Assembly: GCA_029747015.1 (NCBI GenBank)
Contig: JAKOGI010000443.1
Span: forward strand, 268,501 to 332,500
DNA length: 64,000 bases
Reading direction: 5' to 3'
Source: Carnegiea gigantea
Taxonomy: Eukaryota; Streptophyta; Magnoliopsida; Caryophyllales; Cactaceae
The notes beneath the pieces are model-generated. The model saw only the letters and a program-made list of their open reading frames with translations. It made no database searches and had not been told where the DNA came from. Position numbers and translations under genes: made by a program. Positions 39,771 through 52,112 of the stretch are shown here, piece after piece; positions within the stretch are counted from its first letter, which is position 1, and every line of letters begins with the position of its first letter.

Positions 39771-41640
39771 CTTCCTAACTAGCCTGGAACACAAACTCTT
39801 ATACTCATTCCTAGTTCCAAACTGACAATAATAATAACCAAAGTTTTCTAAAATAGTCCTAGACGTCTTATAAGAATGTAGGCTCTCTTTTTTCTTTTTT
39901 TTCTTTTTTTGAACACCCAGCTATGGTCATTTAATCTTGGCTGGGACCCCTTTTAGGACTATTAATCCCTAGACTAGGACTACTGCCTAGTCGGATCAAA
40001 AGTCGAGAGCCCCATAGAGCTCAATTGGCCTTAAAGCCGGCTTGGTCTATAACCCTAGCTACTAAGTTTGATCCTTCCTAACCTGGGCCTTTTTAAGACC
40101 TCAAGCATCAATGCATAGAACCTACGGCAAAAAACAAAAACAAAGCAGAGTTAAATCATATAGTAACACATCCAAGCATGCATATAAGTTCCATCCTAAG
40201 CCTAGATTCTAAGTTATAAGGGCTTTAGGTCAAGTTTAGGGCACTCCTTTCGAGTCCTAAACACCCTGTACGTCATACATAGGGTGCATGCCAAGACTGG
40301 AACGCTTCGATTACTTCCCTAAGCCCTGTAGATCGGAAAGTGTGTCGTGAGTGGGTGGACCAATGCATGCTCAAGAGAGTCTAATAGACCCACTGAATTA
40401 ACCACTTGATCTCCCGATGGTTAGTAGTAGGGTCACTTCCTAGAGGTGTCGTTATCCCAGTTAGGGTAGTGTCTCTCAATGCAAGATGTCTAATACAAGT
40501 GAAATTTAAAATTTAGATCAATGTAAACAACAAAAGTCCCCAGGGTAGTCCTGTGTCAAATTTAAAATCTTACTGACTTCAAGAAAAAAAAGTCCCCAGT
40601 GACTTCACCACTGTAAGGATCCACCTCTTCCAAGATCCAATCCCCCATGAATGGTACGACTCTTATTTTGCTGGGTATGTTTTATTTATTTTTCAGAAAA
40701 AGGTGATTGTTAAATTTTATTTTTTATTTTTTTAGAAATCTAGCAAATTTGTTGGGTTAGATTAGGGAACTAGACCCAAATCCTGATCCAGGAACTCATC
40801 CTCAAATCAGGCCTAGTTGGTTGATGCTGATTTATGGCAATGGTTGCCGCTTACTGAAGGAATTCGGCTAGGTTACTAGGTCAAAGCAAGGCATAGTGAC
40901 TGGTCTAGATAGTTTCATTGTCTTGGATTAAAACTATTCTGTTGGAATTAAGATCAAAAAGAGTGAAAATTTTAAGAAAAGGAAAAATGATTATATAATT
41001 AGTAGAATCGCCATTGCGTTTTAGGAAAACTTACAAACCATATCACTTTTGTAGGAAATCACACCGATAGGACAACTAAAGGGATACCGAAGGGACGAAT
41101 TGATTTTGCTTCAAAAATCTGTTGTGAAGGTCCCCGAAAAATCTCTAGTGTAAGAATCATCTTGACAGTCTTAAACCGAGGATCTAGATTCGAAGGCGAT
41201 GGTATGACGATATGATGGAATGCATCGCATCATGCCCATCATCACTGGCGACCTCTACAATTCAATATGGGAAATCAAAAATTTTAATTACACTATCATA
41301 CAATCATGCAATTGATTATAGCATGAATCATATTAAATCATAGAAAAGGTACAAACTTTAGTGCAATTTGTGACTTTGGGGTACCCTGATTTTATGAAAA
41401 TAATTTTTAAGGGTCACCTTTTTTAGAATGTATTCCCAAGTACCTACTATTTAGGTAAACTATTAACAGGTTCTAATATTTTATGAAATAATTACTGACT
41501 GGAGTTTTTCCTTGCAACTTAGTTCCTGAACTTTCTGAATTTGCTATTTTCACTGAAAATGATGTTTAAAGTGCAAATACTCAAGTCTTTGGGACTTTTT
41601 GATAAAATTAAGTTTATATTTTTGTTTGGACTTCTTACAA
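39771..41640. other. Unassigned non-coding stretch
   Basis: No open frame above 60 codons. The first part (39930-40500) is richer in CCTAG/GGGCC words and reads like LTR sequence of a retrotransposon whose coding part is absent. There are repeated phrases AGTCCCCAG (40536, 40590) and many CTAGGACTA-type words at 39950-39985. No terminal repeat or primer site was found. Confidence 0.4.
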
Positions 41641-43479
41641 TGACTTTACTGGTATTAGTTATCACAAGCTACAATATATATCATTAAATATTATATTTTC
41701 TGTGATTAACAGCCCACCTGCTTAGCAAAATTATGAAAGCTTAATCAGAGAGTTTCGACCATTTCCTGAACTTAGTCGGGGCTAGACTCCAGTGTTCCTC
41801 TAGCTTTTGGTTTATAGATACTGCTAATCTCAACCCTGGCTTGCTTAGAATAGGCATTGCAGAAATCCATTTCGTTTCCTACCTTAGGCCGTAGTCACTA
41901 ATCAAGTTTTATATGTTTTTAAAGGATAGTGAGACTTTAACCATGAAATTATAATATTTAAAATATAAGGTTTAATTGAATAGCGTTCCCTATTGGGAAA
42001 CTCCTTTTATTAAAAGATTGAAAGTTGAAATATTATAATAGAAAGCTCGGAGAGGGACTTAAGCTAAGATCATTAAAGATGCTTACTCATAGAAAAATGG
42101 AGAATCCCAACTTCTCTTTTGCTCAAAAATGTCAAATGATCGTGTCCCTTCTTAGCACCCCACCTCTTCTTTCATAGAGGGGTTGGGGATGCATAGGATG
42201 CCCTATTGGTTATAGTACACACTGATTTTTCATATGGCTATAATAATCTGCTATATTTTACAGACCTGACACTTACCAAAATAATAGAATAATGGAGCAA
42301 CCGCTTTTTAGAGCTTTTAATGCTGATAAGACTAGTTATCATTGTTAAGATTTTATATGCCTTCATCTCTAATTATATCTTATAGACCATTATTATCTAG
42401 ATAATCACAAAAATCTTCATCAACTTCAAGATGCTCTGGGTCCTATTTCTCAAATAATTCAAGGAGATATTTCTTTTATTTTCCTAGTAAGAATTTTCCA
42501 ACTCCAACATCAAAGAGATAGTCAAAGATGTCTTCTAAAACCGCTCGTTCCACCTTTATGTATTCTTTGAACTCATTGTCATGCGCGAAAGTAGTGTTTC
42601 CACAATGCATTAAAGTTTTTCCTTGTTCTATTAACGCTAAACTTTGATAATAAATGTTGTAAAATTGACGGCTCTTGCTAAAGTAGGATCAGTAACTGGT
42701 TCTCGTCGTTCTGAAAACCATTCTTATCATTGATCATAGAGATCGTCGTAATCAAGGATCAGAACAAGATAATCTCCTGGCTTGGTTTTTCCAATTTCAT
42801 ATTTGATTTGTGCACAATGTATCTCCAAATGTAGGCATTTGTTAAATAGAATTTTTGTTGGATTGTCAGGAGATGTTTGAATCCAATTGATCTTGCTGAA
42901 CATGCATTGTTGAAATATAGTTAGTTTTAAGAAAAATTGGAGCTTAGATCTAGGATTTTCATAAAGTAAAGCACCATCTCATATTCACAGGCTTTAATGA
43001 CAAGGTCACTTGGAGAGATTGAATTTGCTAGGAAACTAACACCACTAACTCCAGACTTATCAGGAAAGTGAATCATTATAGATTCTCAAATATTATAGGA
43101 ATAATGATGATCATAATCAACACAGGTTGCATACCACTCATTGAGCTATTTTTCTTGAACGTGACAACTTATTTTTTCTTGAATATCATAAGGATACTAT
43201 AGGTAATTAACTCGTAACTCTAGAAGGAAAAATCTTTAGGTTATTAGATAGGCCAAAGATAGCAGACCAAAACATGATCTACCCTTTGTATGGAATTACA
43301 AATTATCAATAAGGACTTTACTAGAAGGAAAAACCCATTCTAATAGTAATGGTATTTTGTTAAGGATTTCCTCAATTTTAAGCAGGAGTTCTGCTCTGAT
43401 GATTACCATTAGCGAGTTCTCAAGTTAAACTGTCTGCAGAGAGCTCTTCAATTCTTGTATATGTTCAACAGAGAAGGAA

Positions 43480-44700
43480 AACTGGTTAAGCCATAATTGC
43501 CAACGTAAGAGTCGCCCTTCGGCTTGCATATTTGATAAATTCTTCTTCACAAAACCAAGTATTCCTTGCAATGATTCGAATAAGAGAAGGTTTTGAGGCT
43601 AAAAAGATTAAGAACTTTTCAATTCCCCTTATAATTGCAAGAATTTCTTTTTCTATCGTGAGATAGTTGCATTCTGCCTGGTTAAAACTTTCACTGCAAT
43701 ATTTGCAGAATTTTTCCCCATCTTTGACTTTGAGTACTGCGCTCCAGTGCTCATTGCTGGCATCTGCCTCAAGAACAATCTTTGTATCATTAGTGGTTCA
43801 TGCCCAACTTACTTTTTTATTGAGTTTCTACTGCAATGACTTTCTCGATTTAGCTAAATCTTTAATGAAATCTGAAGTATAGGCAAAGCATCCAAGAAAC
43901 CTTTCCAGCTATTTCCTATCTTCAATCTTTTTAAGAAAATTTTTATTTTTTTTAGAACATGCTTTTGCAGGATGATGTGTCATCTTTTATCTCTATGCCT
44001 AAGAACTCAACTTCTTATTCAGCATAAATGCACTTGCTCTTTCCACGTATAATACCATGATCAATGCATCTTTGGGTGATAGTTGGGACTTCATCTTTGT
44101 GAAATTCTATGGTCTTGAAAAAGACAAGGACATCATCGATGTGAACTAGGCAAAAGTGATAAAGATGTTATCCATTCTTCTCTAGAATATTTTAGGTTTT
44201 AAGACCAAATGACATTACTATCCATTCATAATGTCCTTGTGGAGCACTAAATACAATTAAAGGAATACTTTTCTCATCTATTTTTATTTGCTAATAGCTA
44301 CTTTTATAGTCCAATTTTGAGAACCAAGAAGCTCCTTGAGTGCTATTAAAAAGGATGGTTTTGTTAGAAATACAATAATCATCAAAGACAGTATTATCAT
44401 TAAGCTTTTTATAATTGATTATTATTCTTTGTTTTCCTCTCTTTTCTTCAGCATGATCTCATACTATGAAAGCGGGACTGGTGTAAGGACTCTTGCTATT
44501 CCTGATTAATCTTTTATTCAGAAGTTCTTTGATTTGTTTATCAATTTCCTAGATATCCTAGCGTGTATACACTATTTGTTTGACTCGAATAATAGTATTG
44601 GGATTTAACAAAGTAATTTTTGCAAATCTCTTGTCTTTATCCCAAAGTTTTAGTGGATTACCAGAGTAGACCTCTTTGCATAATTTTTCTTATTGTTCGA
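43480..44700 (-). pseudogene. Pararetroviral reverse transcriptase and RNase H remnant (copy A)
   Basis: The polymerase motif is present as HIDDVL at about 44131-44146 (the family usually has Y/F-IDD). RNase H follows around 43780-43600, with a DAS-type catalytic stretch, a KYC segment and a charged helix after it. The region is broken by several stops and phase changes and no open frame exceeds about 70 codons. The same blocks occur in copy B at equal spacing. By family the enzyme copies pregenomic RNA into DNA; this copy cannot do so. Confidence 0.78.
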
Positions 44701-45068
44701 CAATCTGTTCTTCAATGGATAACTCAAGTAATGAGACTATCAGTGCTATCTCACGTTGAGCATGTATTATCTTCTCATCACGCTGGCTGCACATAAATTC
44801 AATTTTTTAATGAGTGTAATTCCTGCTCAATTTTTCAATAGGAATTTGATTATAAATATTATTTGGTCTATGGTCTGTATGCATGGAGAATATAGTTTCT
44901 GAAAATTATTCCCAATAATCATATCATGAGAGGGTTGATCAGTAGCCCATAGAATTGGTGTATTATATTAGACTCCTCCTAATCCTATAGATAACACTTC
45001 TATGGCTTCATTATGACTTATAATGCTATTATTAGCTATCCTCACTTATAAAGGATTTTTAGCTCTTT

Positions 45069-45377
45069 CTACATAAACTCTAGAAATAATGATCTTTTTC
45101 TAAAGAATATAGAATAACCACTATCTATATAGGCACACAACTTATATTTATTATGTCCCTCTAAGCATACATTTATTGAGATATAGATGCTATTAGGCTT
45201 TGTGTTGGTTACTTCATAGCATGTCTCCATAGTCATATTTTTAACTGATTCATCCTCATAAATTAGCTCACTAACAGATCTTGTATTGTGCCCAATAGTT
45301 TTGCTATCTAGACTCATACTTCTGTCTATATTGTGTCTTGTGGGTTCAAAACTTATTCTTCTAATCTCACTAGTCAT
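45069..45377 (-). pseudogene. Pararetroviral aspartic protease region (copy A)
   Basis: An open frame of 102 codons ends in a segment with AYIDSG, the aspartic protease active-site motif, preceded by beta-strand-like hydrophobic residues (SIYISINVCL). It lies just upstream of reverse transcriptase in the reading direction, the normal place in caulimovirid polyproteins. It stops shortly after the motif. Confidence 0.72.
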
Positions 45378-45758
45378 GCTAATTGCATCATCTTCTTTAA
45401 ACTCTTCTTTAACTGATGAAGATCATTCTCCCCATTCTGATCTTGCACTCATGCTTCTTAATGGATTTAATGGTAACTTTACTATTCCCATAAATTTTTA
45501 TCACATTTTTCTTATTGATTTTTGTAGGGCTAGCAAAGCTAGATATCTATGACCGATCAATTTTTATTTCCTGTTGATTGGATTTAATTATCTAGATCCT
45601 TTACATAGGGGTAGGTCTTTCAAATTTTTCTACCTCTATCATTGTGATCTTAGTCTTTGGGTCTATAGTATTATTCAATTTGTAGATAATTTTCTGAAAT
45701 GTCCTTAATGGATATCATCCTCTTTTCAAATTCATCCCGACTATTTTTATCTTAAGGG

Positions 45759-46163
45759 ATAGGAAGATTTTAGCAAATTCATCTTTTAGACTCACATAAT
45801 ATCCAGATCAAGAACTAAATCTTACTGATCCATTACATAAATTAGTCTTAATCGCTATGACATTTTGATTATTGAATTTGGTATGCTTAATATCACAGAG
45901 CAAAGCATAAACATCAATAACTTTGATATAATATTGTAATGAAGTGATTTAATTATAATATTGTAATAGATAGGAAGATTTTAGCAAATTCATCTTTTAG
46001 ACTCACATAATATCCAGATCAAGAATTGAATCTTACTGATCCATTACATAAATTAGACTTAATCCCTATGACAATTTGATTATTGAATTTGGTATGCTTA
46101 ATATCACAGAGCAAAGTATAAAGATCAATATCTTTGATATAACATTGTAATGGAGTGATTTGA
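45759..46163. repeat. 211-bp tandem duplication inside copy A
   Basis: AGGAAGATTTTAGCAAATTC begins at 45761 and again at 45972. The two units share nearly all of their 195-200 bp (TTTTAGACTCACATAATATC, GAATTTGGTATGCTTAATAT) with about a dozen differences, and are joined by a short repeat ATAATATTGTAAT. The duplication breaks the viral reading. Confidence 0.92.
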
Positions 46164-46627
46164 ATTTGGACACTTCTAACATGGATCTACCTATACTTTC
46201 TATCTTTGTTATGCTTAAGGATGTTTTCCCAATTAATGAGATTAACTTCTCCCACATCATACTCACAGTCTTTTATCTCTAGATCTCCTTCTATCATCTC
46301 ACATACATACTTACTCTTTAATTGAAAGATGAATTTTTTATTGATCATATCTTTCTGAATTATGGAAAGGACCTAATCTCCTTGGACTTCCTCGTGATCA
46401 TTGTCTACAACAAACTTTTCTCTTTGAAGATCACCAAGACTAATCGAGCTAATTTCCATCATATGACTTGTTTCTTCATAACCACTTTCTTCATATTCAT
46501 TGTCCAAGATAATTTCAACAATTCGTTTGTTGTTATTTAGGGCTAGGTCTAGTGGCTCATTTTCACTAAGCTCAACATAATCTAGGCTACCCAAGGTCTC
46601 GATAAGCTTGTTATTCTTACTATTTTT

Positions 46628-46918
46628 TCATTTATTAGGATGATGTCTTACTTCTCCGCATGCCCAACATTTGTATTTGTTCTTTCCTGTAGGAAAATAA
46701 GCTGTTTTCCTAAAAAAATCTGTGTTTTTTAGGACCTGGTTTGTTATAATATTTTCTTCTATATTTTTTTCCTCTTTGCTTAATAAAACTCCTTGTCTTA
46801 TAAAATTTCCTTTTTTGTCTCTTTTTAGATTCTTTTTCCCATTGGCGAGGCAAATCCCAACACGTGAGGAATTGCTTCTTAATTTTCTTTTGCTTTTAGA
46901 GACCAAAACATTGATCAT
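46628..46918 (-). pseudogene. Pararetroviral coat-protein-like region with CCHC knuckle (copy A)
   Basis: An open frame of 96 codons, Lys/Arg-rich (KSKRKLRSN, GKKNLKRDKKGN), with CWACGEVRHHPNK at its end. The spacing fits the C-x2-C-x4-H-x4-C knuckle, with TGA at 46628-46630 standing where the last Cys is expected. Basic residues plus a knuckle upstream of protease are typical of caulimovirid coat proteins. Confidence 0.7.
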
Positions 46919-47373
46919 TGGCCCATTTTCTTAAATAAGAGATTTTTGAACCAAGGATATCAATGACATTAGCACGTTCAAGCCATGTAATGTGCTTCTT
47001 ATGAACTATGAAATTTATCAGATATGGCAATTTGTCGTAGAACATACCAACATTAGCTTTATTACACCCAATTTTTTATTAATATTGAGTAATTTAATGA
47101 TATAATTTTTCAGATATCTCATATCCCATAATTCTATATTATTAATCTTTCTTTGCCATTCTCTTGCCTTTACTTAAGAATCAAGTTTAGCTCCGATAAA
47201 TTCGAATTCAATTTTCTTACATAGATTTTGGAATTTAAGGTATTTTTACCATCTTCATTTAATAAATCATAGCAGTTAACTACAGTGCCAGAAAAACTAT
47301 GTTCAATGTAAGTTAGGAAATTTGCAGCAGTCTAGTTAGTATTTAGATTTAAGATACTATTCATGCCTCTTTT

Positions 47374-47748
47374 TCAATGCTCAAATAGTTCTTCTCTTCC
47401 TCCATCTATATTTAAAATATATCCAATTTGACTGATTTGAGTAAGGCTAATTTCTTCAAAAGTTGTAGTTTTTCTTAGGACCAACCCAAATGAAAAATTG
47501 GTTGTAAGACCTACTGGAATATGCCTAGGTCCTATGAAATGAATATTTCTTCTTGAAGGTTTACTAAATTCTTCAAGTTTAGGAACATCGTTGTTAACCG
47601 GATTGGTCTTTATCTCATCTAAGTCGAGTTCTTTTCCAATTTCATTAATCTCATCTTCAATAGCCATTTTTTCATATTTTTTATGCAATTTTCTTTTAAT
47701 TTCTTCTAAGGGTACAACACTAACATCTTCTACCTTGATTAGGTTCAT
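47374..47748 (-). pseudogene. N-terminal open frame of pararetrovirus copy A, function unknown
   Basis: 124 codons, acidic first half (IEDEINEIGKELDLDEIK) and a less charged second half (IHFIGPRHIPVGL). It is the longest open frame of copy A and lies upstream of the knuckle region, where movement or coat protein sequence is expected. I do not recognise a specific domain. Confidence 0.5.
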
Positions 47749-47889
47749 CTACTGATATATTTCTTCTTCTAATTAGACATTATTAGTCTCTTCATTGTCA
47801 TTAGACAATACGTCATGTTTATCACTAATTGCGCCCATGATCTTATTTAATTCTTCTATGTTTTGATCTTATATTCTGCACATGACCTA

Positions 47890-49140
47890 GTTTGATTGAC
47901 ATTGTTTTCCCTTCTTTCTCTTTTTCTTATTTTTCTTTTATTTTCTTTTTGTCTATTTGAATGCTTTTCCTTTTATTTCTCTTGTGTGTATATGTTTGTA
48001 TATTTGAGTTTTAGAGTCTTGTCCTCCTTTCATGTGAACCCTTTATTTTAGTCCTTGGCTTAAACACATTTTCTTATAGTTAAGCCAAGACTAGTGAAGT
48101 AACACTCCAATATTTTGTAGGTAGCTTTCAGGTGTTTTATGTAATTGGTGGTTGATCTTGGGGGATCTGTTATTGTAACCATTTGGAAATTGAGTTGTGT
48201 TATTCTCTTACATATCATTCATTCATTTTTCTTAAAAAAAGGAAAAGAAAAGCAAAAGGAAAAGTGAAAGAAAATGATAAAAACAATTGAAAAAAGGGGG
48301 AAATTGAAAAAACTGAAAAAAAGTGCTATGAATAAGAATGTTTGGCATGAAGGCATGATCATTGTATGCACTCATGTCCATTGGTTGCTATTGAGGGTTG
48401 TGTTCTTATTTCATGTTGGGAGAGTGTGTGATTATTATAGTTGTTGGAAGTGTTGAGTTGCTCATTAGCTACTTGGCTTTAAGCTTCTCACCTCCTAAAT
48501 CGATTGTCCCTCCCCTAACACTTAAACCCTTAGTTTCATTACAACCATATAAAGTCCTCTTAATTATCATGTTGCATATTGCATTTTAGTGGTGGAGAAT
48601 TGAGAATCTTAGCAAGCTTATGATAGTTCATATGATTGGACGATGATTTGAGTGAACCTTTTGATATCTTACACACATGAGCGGGAATATTTCACATGTC
48701 CCTAAAGTGAGGTTCTATTGGTCAAACTTGTATATAATTCTTAATTGCGGTGAAAAATTGTGTATGGATGTCATAAGTGGGGATTGAGAATTTCTTAATG
48801 CATATATCGTGTTTATATATGATCTAACGCTTAGCTTACTTGAGTGATGTGATTGAATGGAATGTGTATATAATTTTTCTCCGGTGTCATATATATGAGT
48901 TTTTAAAAAAGAAAAAATTTCAAGATTTTGTGGTTATATCCTCAGCAAATCGTCACGTGTCCTTACTCATCCACTAAGGGTAAACTAGAGGTTTAAAGAG
49001 CTTGATGTGTATGCTAAGTGCAACTATGATTCCTATGAAAGTGAGTTAGGATTTTATTTTCTTTTCTAAAAGTTTTAGTTTTATTTTACTCAAGGATGAG
49101 CAAAATATAAGGACGAGTAAAATATAAGGGTGGGGGTATT
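47890..49140 (+). other. 3' internal end of a large gypsy retrotransposon (Athila/Tat-like)
   Basis: This has no protein signal but carries features of the long non-coding part before the 3' LTR of Athila/Tat elements: purine runs after CATTCATTTTTCTTAAAAAAAG (48220) and, at the end, a CTCAAGGATGAGCAA phrase and a purine tract AAGGGTGGGGGTA (49127-49138) just before TGTTCACC. The pol genes are missing; pararetrovirus copy A lies where they would be. Small open frames at 48274-48589 are not convincing. Confidence 0.5.
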
Positions 49141-49889
49141 TGTTCACCTTGAAATGATGTCATTTTGTACCCTTTTATTGTCTAATATTTGCTTAAAATA
49201 AATGAATAAATTTAGATTTTACTATGTTTTTATTGTTTTGATGGAATTTGGAAAATTAGAAAAAAAATGGCTAAATTGCTTGCAAAAAAAAAATAGTGGG
49301 TGAAAAAGACACATTGTTGGATCACATTAGAACTAAAAAGAAAGGAAAAGCTTGCACGACCCAGACGTGAAACCCAGTCACACAGGCCCAGTCAGTGTCC
49401 AGATTCCCCCATATCTCTCTCCCTTAATCACAGGCCTGTCCATTTCCTAATCGCCTAGCCTAGTGGATTTTCAACCCAGAACGTTCCCCCCTTTCCAAAT
49501 TTTCCCCCTCTCATAAGCACTACACGTGCGGAGCCCCTTCGCTCTCTTACATTTGCATGGGCCTTGCACATGACATGTAACCCTCCTCCCTTCTTCCTTT
49601 CTCTCTCCTCTGTTGCCCAGAAATTGCAACTCACTACGGCTGCTTCGACTTTTTCGGTCCAGCAGCCATAACGGTCCCCTTATTCATTTCTCATCTTTTT
49701 TATTTCCTCTTCATTTACTTAAATCAATTCATATGCCCATTTCACCATCATCAGCATCTCGGCAGTTACAGATTTGGGTTTAACTCAAGTGTTAAAGTAA
49801 AGATTGGGGGCTATAATTAGGAGCAAGGGCCCAACCGTGGAAGATACGAGCGTAGAGTAGATTTTTAATAGAAAACACTTAAGTTTCCA

Positions 49890-51448
49890 CACTTATAACC
49901 CTAAGTGCAAGGTTTATCGTCGAGTACTTGAATTGTCATCCATGTGGAGTTGGGTTTCAAGCACCGGGATTAGCTCAAGTATTAGAAAGTACTACAGTGG
50001 TGAGTATTCCCGCTTGTCACGCTGGCGACTAGGTTTAATCCCGGGCAATGATGCCAAAAACTTGATAGGAGGCATTTAAGTTTTAATATTTATAACCCCA
50101 AGTACTTGGGGCGTCGTCCACACCAGGATTAGCTCAAATGTTTCAAGCTCGACTAAGTGAAATGGAAAGAAAGACAAACTAAATTAAGCTAACAAACACA
50201 AAAAAAGAGTTAGAGTTATAATTGAGCCAATTGACAAACCAAGTGATCGAGGTGAGTCCTAACCTACCAACCTATATTGAAAAACTGGAGATAGGCAATT
50301 GCACCATCGAAAACTACCTAAGCTCTCTCTCAAAGGTCATGAGCTAGTCTAATTAGCCTAACCACCTATTTTCAGGTGTTACCCTGATTAGACCATCAGA
50401 TTAGCAGCCCTCAGACCTAACTAGGATCGGGAATATTTTCACCCCCAAATCCCGGCTATCCTTTCTCTTACACTAACTAATTGACCTCACCTCTCAACAT
50501 AATTTAATTGCCCTAAAATGTGGATAAAAGCTCTCTCAAGCATTTCATCAAACACTTGGCAGGCGCAAGAGAAAACTCTAAGTTCAAAGCATAAATTGGG
50601 TGTGGTTAGGCCTAATCCAAGACTATATAGCCATCAAAGGATACTCATAATCCAAGCCAACAAAATCTAACTACTAATCATCACACAATCACAGTTAAAC
50701 CCAAAATAAACAAAGCTAACAACTAAACTAATCAAGCATGAAATAGAGAAATAAACCTAATCTAACTTGGACTAAAATAGCTACTAAATGCAAAATTACA
50801 ATAAAATCTAAACATTTGAACTAAATATAATCTAAACTAACATGCTCAAATAAATGAAAAGAGAGAAAATAAGAAATAGATAGAGAGAGAAAGAGAAGAG
50901 AAAACTTAGTGATTGCTTGAATGGAGATCAAAATCCACTAGCTGAAATCCAAAATCAACCTAAACAAATTCTAATCTATCTAGTTTATTACCCACCTATT
51001 GGAAATTTTAGTAGCTAAAACCTAAGCTAAAAACTATGCAAAAATCTCCTTCAAAATCCCCCTCGAAACCCTGAAGAAGCTCCTTAAATAGAGAAATCGA
51101 GGCAGCTGAAAAAGTGTTGAGAAGAGTAGGGGAAGGACAGTCGTAGGTTTGGTGATGGGGTGGCTGTCGGTCTGGCGACGGGTGGCCATCGCCACCCTAA
51201 CTGGCCGTCGACTGCCACAACCCGGCCACCTTCCAGTGTGGTGACGATTGGAGTGGTAGCCACGACCACCCTTTAGCCCTTCTTACTTTGCGATCTTCAT
51301 GCTTTTCTTGTCCGTCTTTGCTACTTTTTGTGGCATTTTCTTGATTGAACTTATTACCTACAAAAGTAAACAAAACAACTAAAAATCCTAAGGATTTTAT
51401 TATTATAGGAGCAAAAAAATATGCAATAGAGACATAAAAAATACAACA
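49890..51448 (-). mobile_element. Nested opposite-strand gypsy LTR with leader
   Basis: On the minus strand an LTR appears to begin TGTTGTATTTTTTATG at 51448 and to end around 50057, followed by TTTTTGGCATCATTGCCCGG at 50041-50060, a degenerate form of the tRNA-Asp-type primer site of Athila/Tat elements, and about 150 bp of leader. A 61-codon open frame at 51084-51269 lies in a GC-rich part (GGTGGCTGTCGG-type repeats) of the LTR and is not a gene. Related phrases CACTTAAGTTTCCAC/CATTTAAGTTTTAAT and ACTTATAACCC/TTTATAACCCC at 49886 and 50083 form a short direct repeat. Confidence 0.45.
50032..50056 (-). other. Degenerate primer binding site, tRNA-Asp type
   Basis: The minus strand reads TGGCATCATTGCCCGGGATT, close to the TGGCGCCGTTGCCGGGGATT site used by Athila/Tat-like gypsy elements, with four or so changes. 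It supports minus-strand orientation of the nested element. Confidence 0.5.
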
Positions 51449-52112
51449 ACTCAGTGACGAACAATTTTTTTAAAGTTCATTTTCTTTCAGTTTCATATTC
51501 ATAGTTTAGTTCTCAATTTGTGTAATTGGAATAGGAGAAGGTGAATGCGAGTACAAAATGCATGCATTTCTTAGCCATTTAATTTAATCACACTGAGCTT
51601 TGCTATTTTTGGTGTTGGTTGAGGCTATAGTTCAATTCTTGGCCCTTTTGTTTAGCTTTTGATTTGGGGTTCTGTGTTTCTACACTGTCCTTTGTATTCG
51701 AGTTATTCATCGTCTTCCCAATTCTGGGCAAATTTCAGACTCGGGTGACACTTGTTCCTGCGTAGTTTTCCTTTTTGTTTGAATTGAATTTACCTTATGA
51801 ATTTTCTCTCTCTCCATTTGTCAGTATATTGAAACCTTCCTAACTGCTTCATTTCTTTTTAGGGTTACTCTTCTGGAATTCTAGTAGAGTTCATGTCTGC
51901 TACTTGATTTTTATATTAGTGATTCAATACATAGTGCTTACAACCAAGTCATGTTTATTTTGGTATGACCATTTGATTATTAGATGTAGTTATCTTTTTT
52001 TTCATTCATTCCATGTTAGCTTAATACTTAGCAAGTGACCTAGCACAACCTATCCCTGAGGACGACACATGTAACTGCTACGACAATAAGCTGTACGCTT
52101 ACGAGTTTCACA

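Larger units (their letters stand above)
41640..47880 (-). mobile_element. Endogenous pararetrovirus (Caulimoviridae-like) copy A
   Basis: Minus-strand remains of a DNA pararetrovirus genome. Reading right to left: an N-terminal open frame (47748-47374), a CCHC knuckle (46918-46628), short frames, an aspartic protease (45377-45069), reverse transcriptase (about 44700-43900) and RNase H (43882-43480), then a conserved tail region to 42300 and an apparently non-coding part to 41640. There is no integrase and no LTR, which fits Caulimoviridae and excludes LTR retrotransposons. Many stops and frameshifts and a 211-bp internal duplication show a dead, old copy. The left end is set by where similarity to copy B begins; the right end by where gypsy-like sequence takes over. 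The genus is not determined. Confidence 0.82.
49141..52112 (+). repeat. 3' LTR of the large gypsy element, interrupted
   Basis: Starts TGTTCACCTTGAAATG right after the purine tract and ends near 52112, after CCCTGAGGACGACACATGTA and ACGCTTACGAGTTT, words typical of Athila/Tat LTR 3' ends. The middle (about 49890-51448) belongs to another element in opposite orientation. The right end is approximate and the partner LTR is not in the window. Confidence 0.45.

Noticed and set aside
43667..43882. Plus-strand 71-codon frame
   Set aside because: It is the antisense shadow of the pararetroviral RNase H region.
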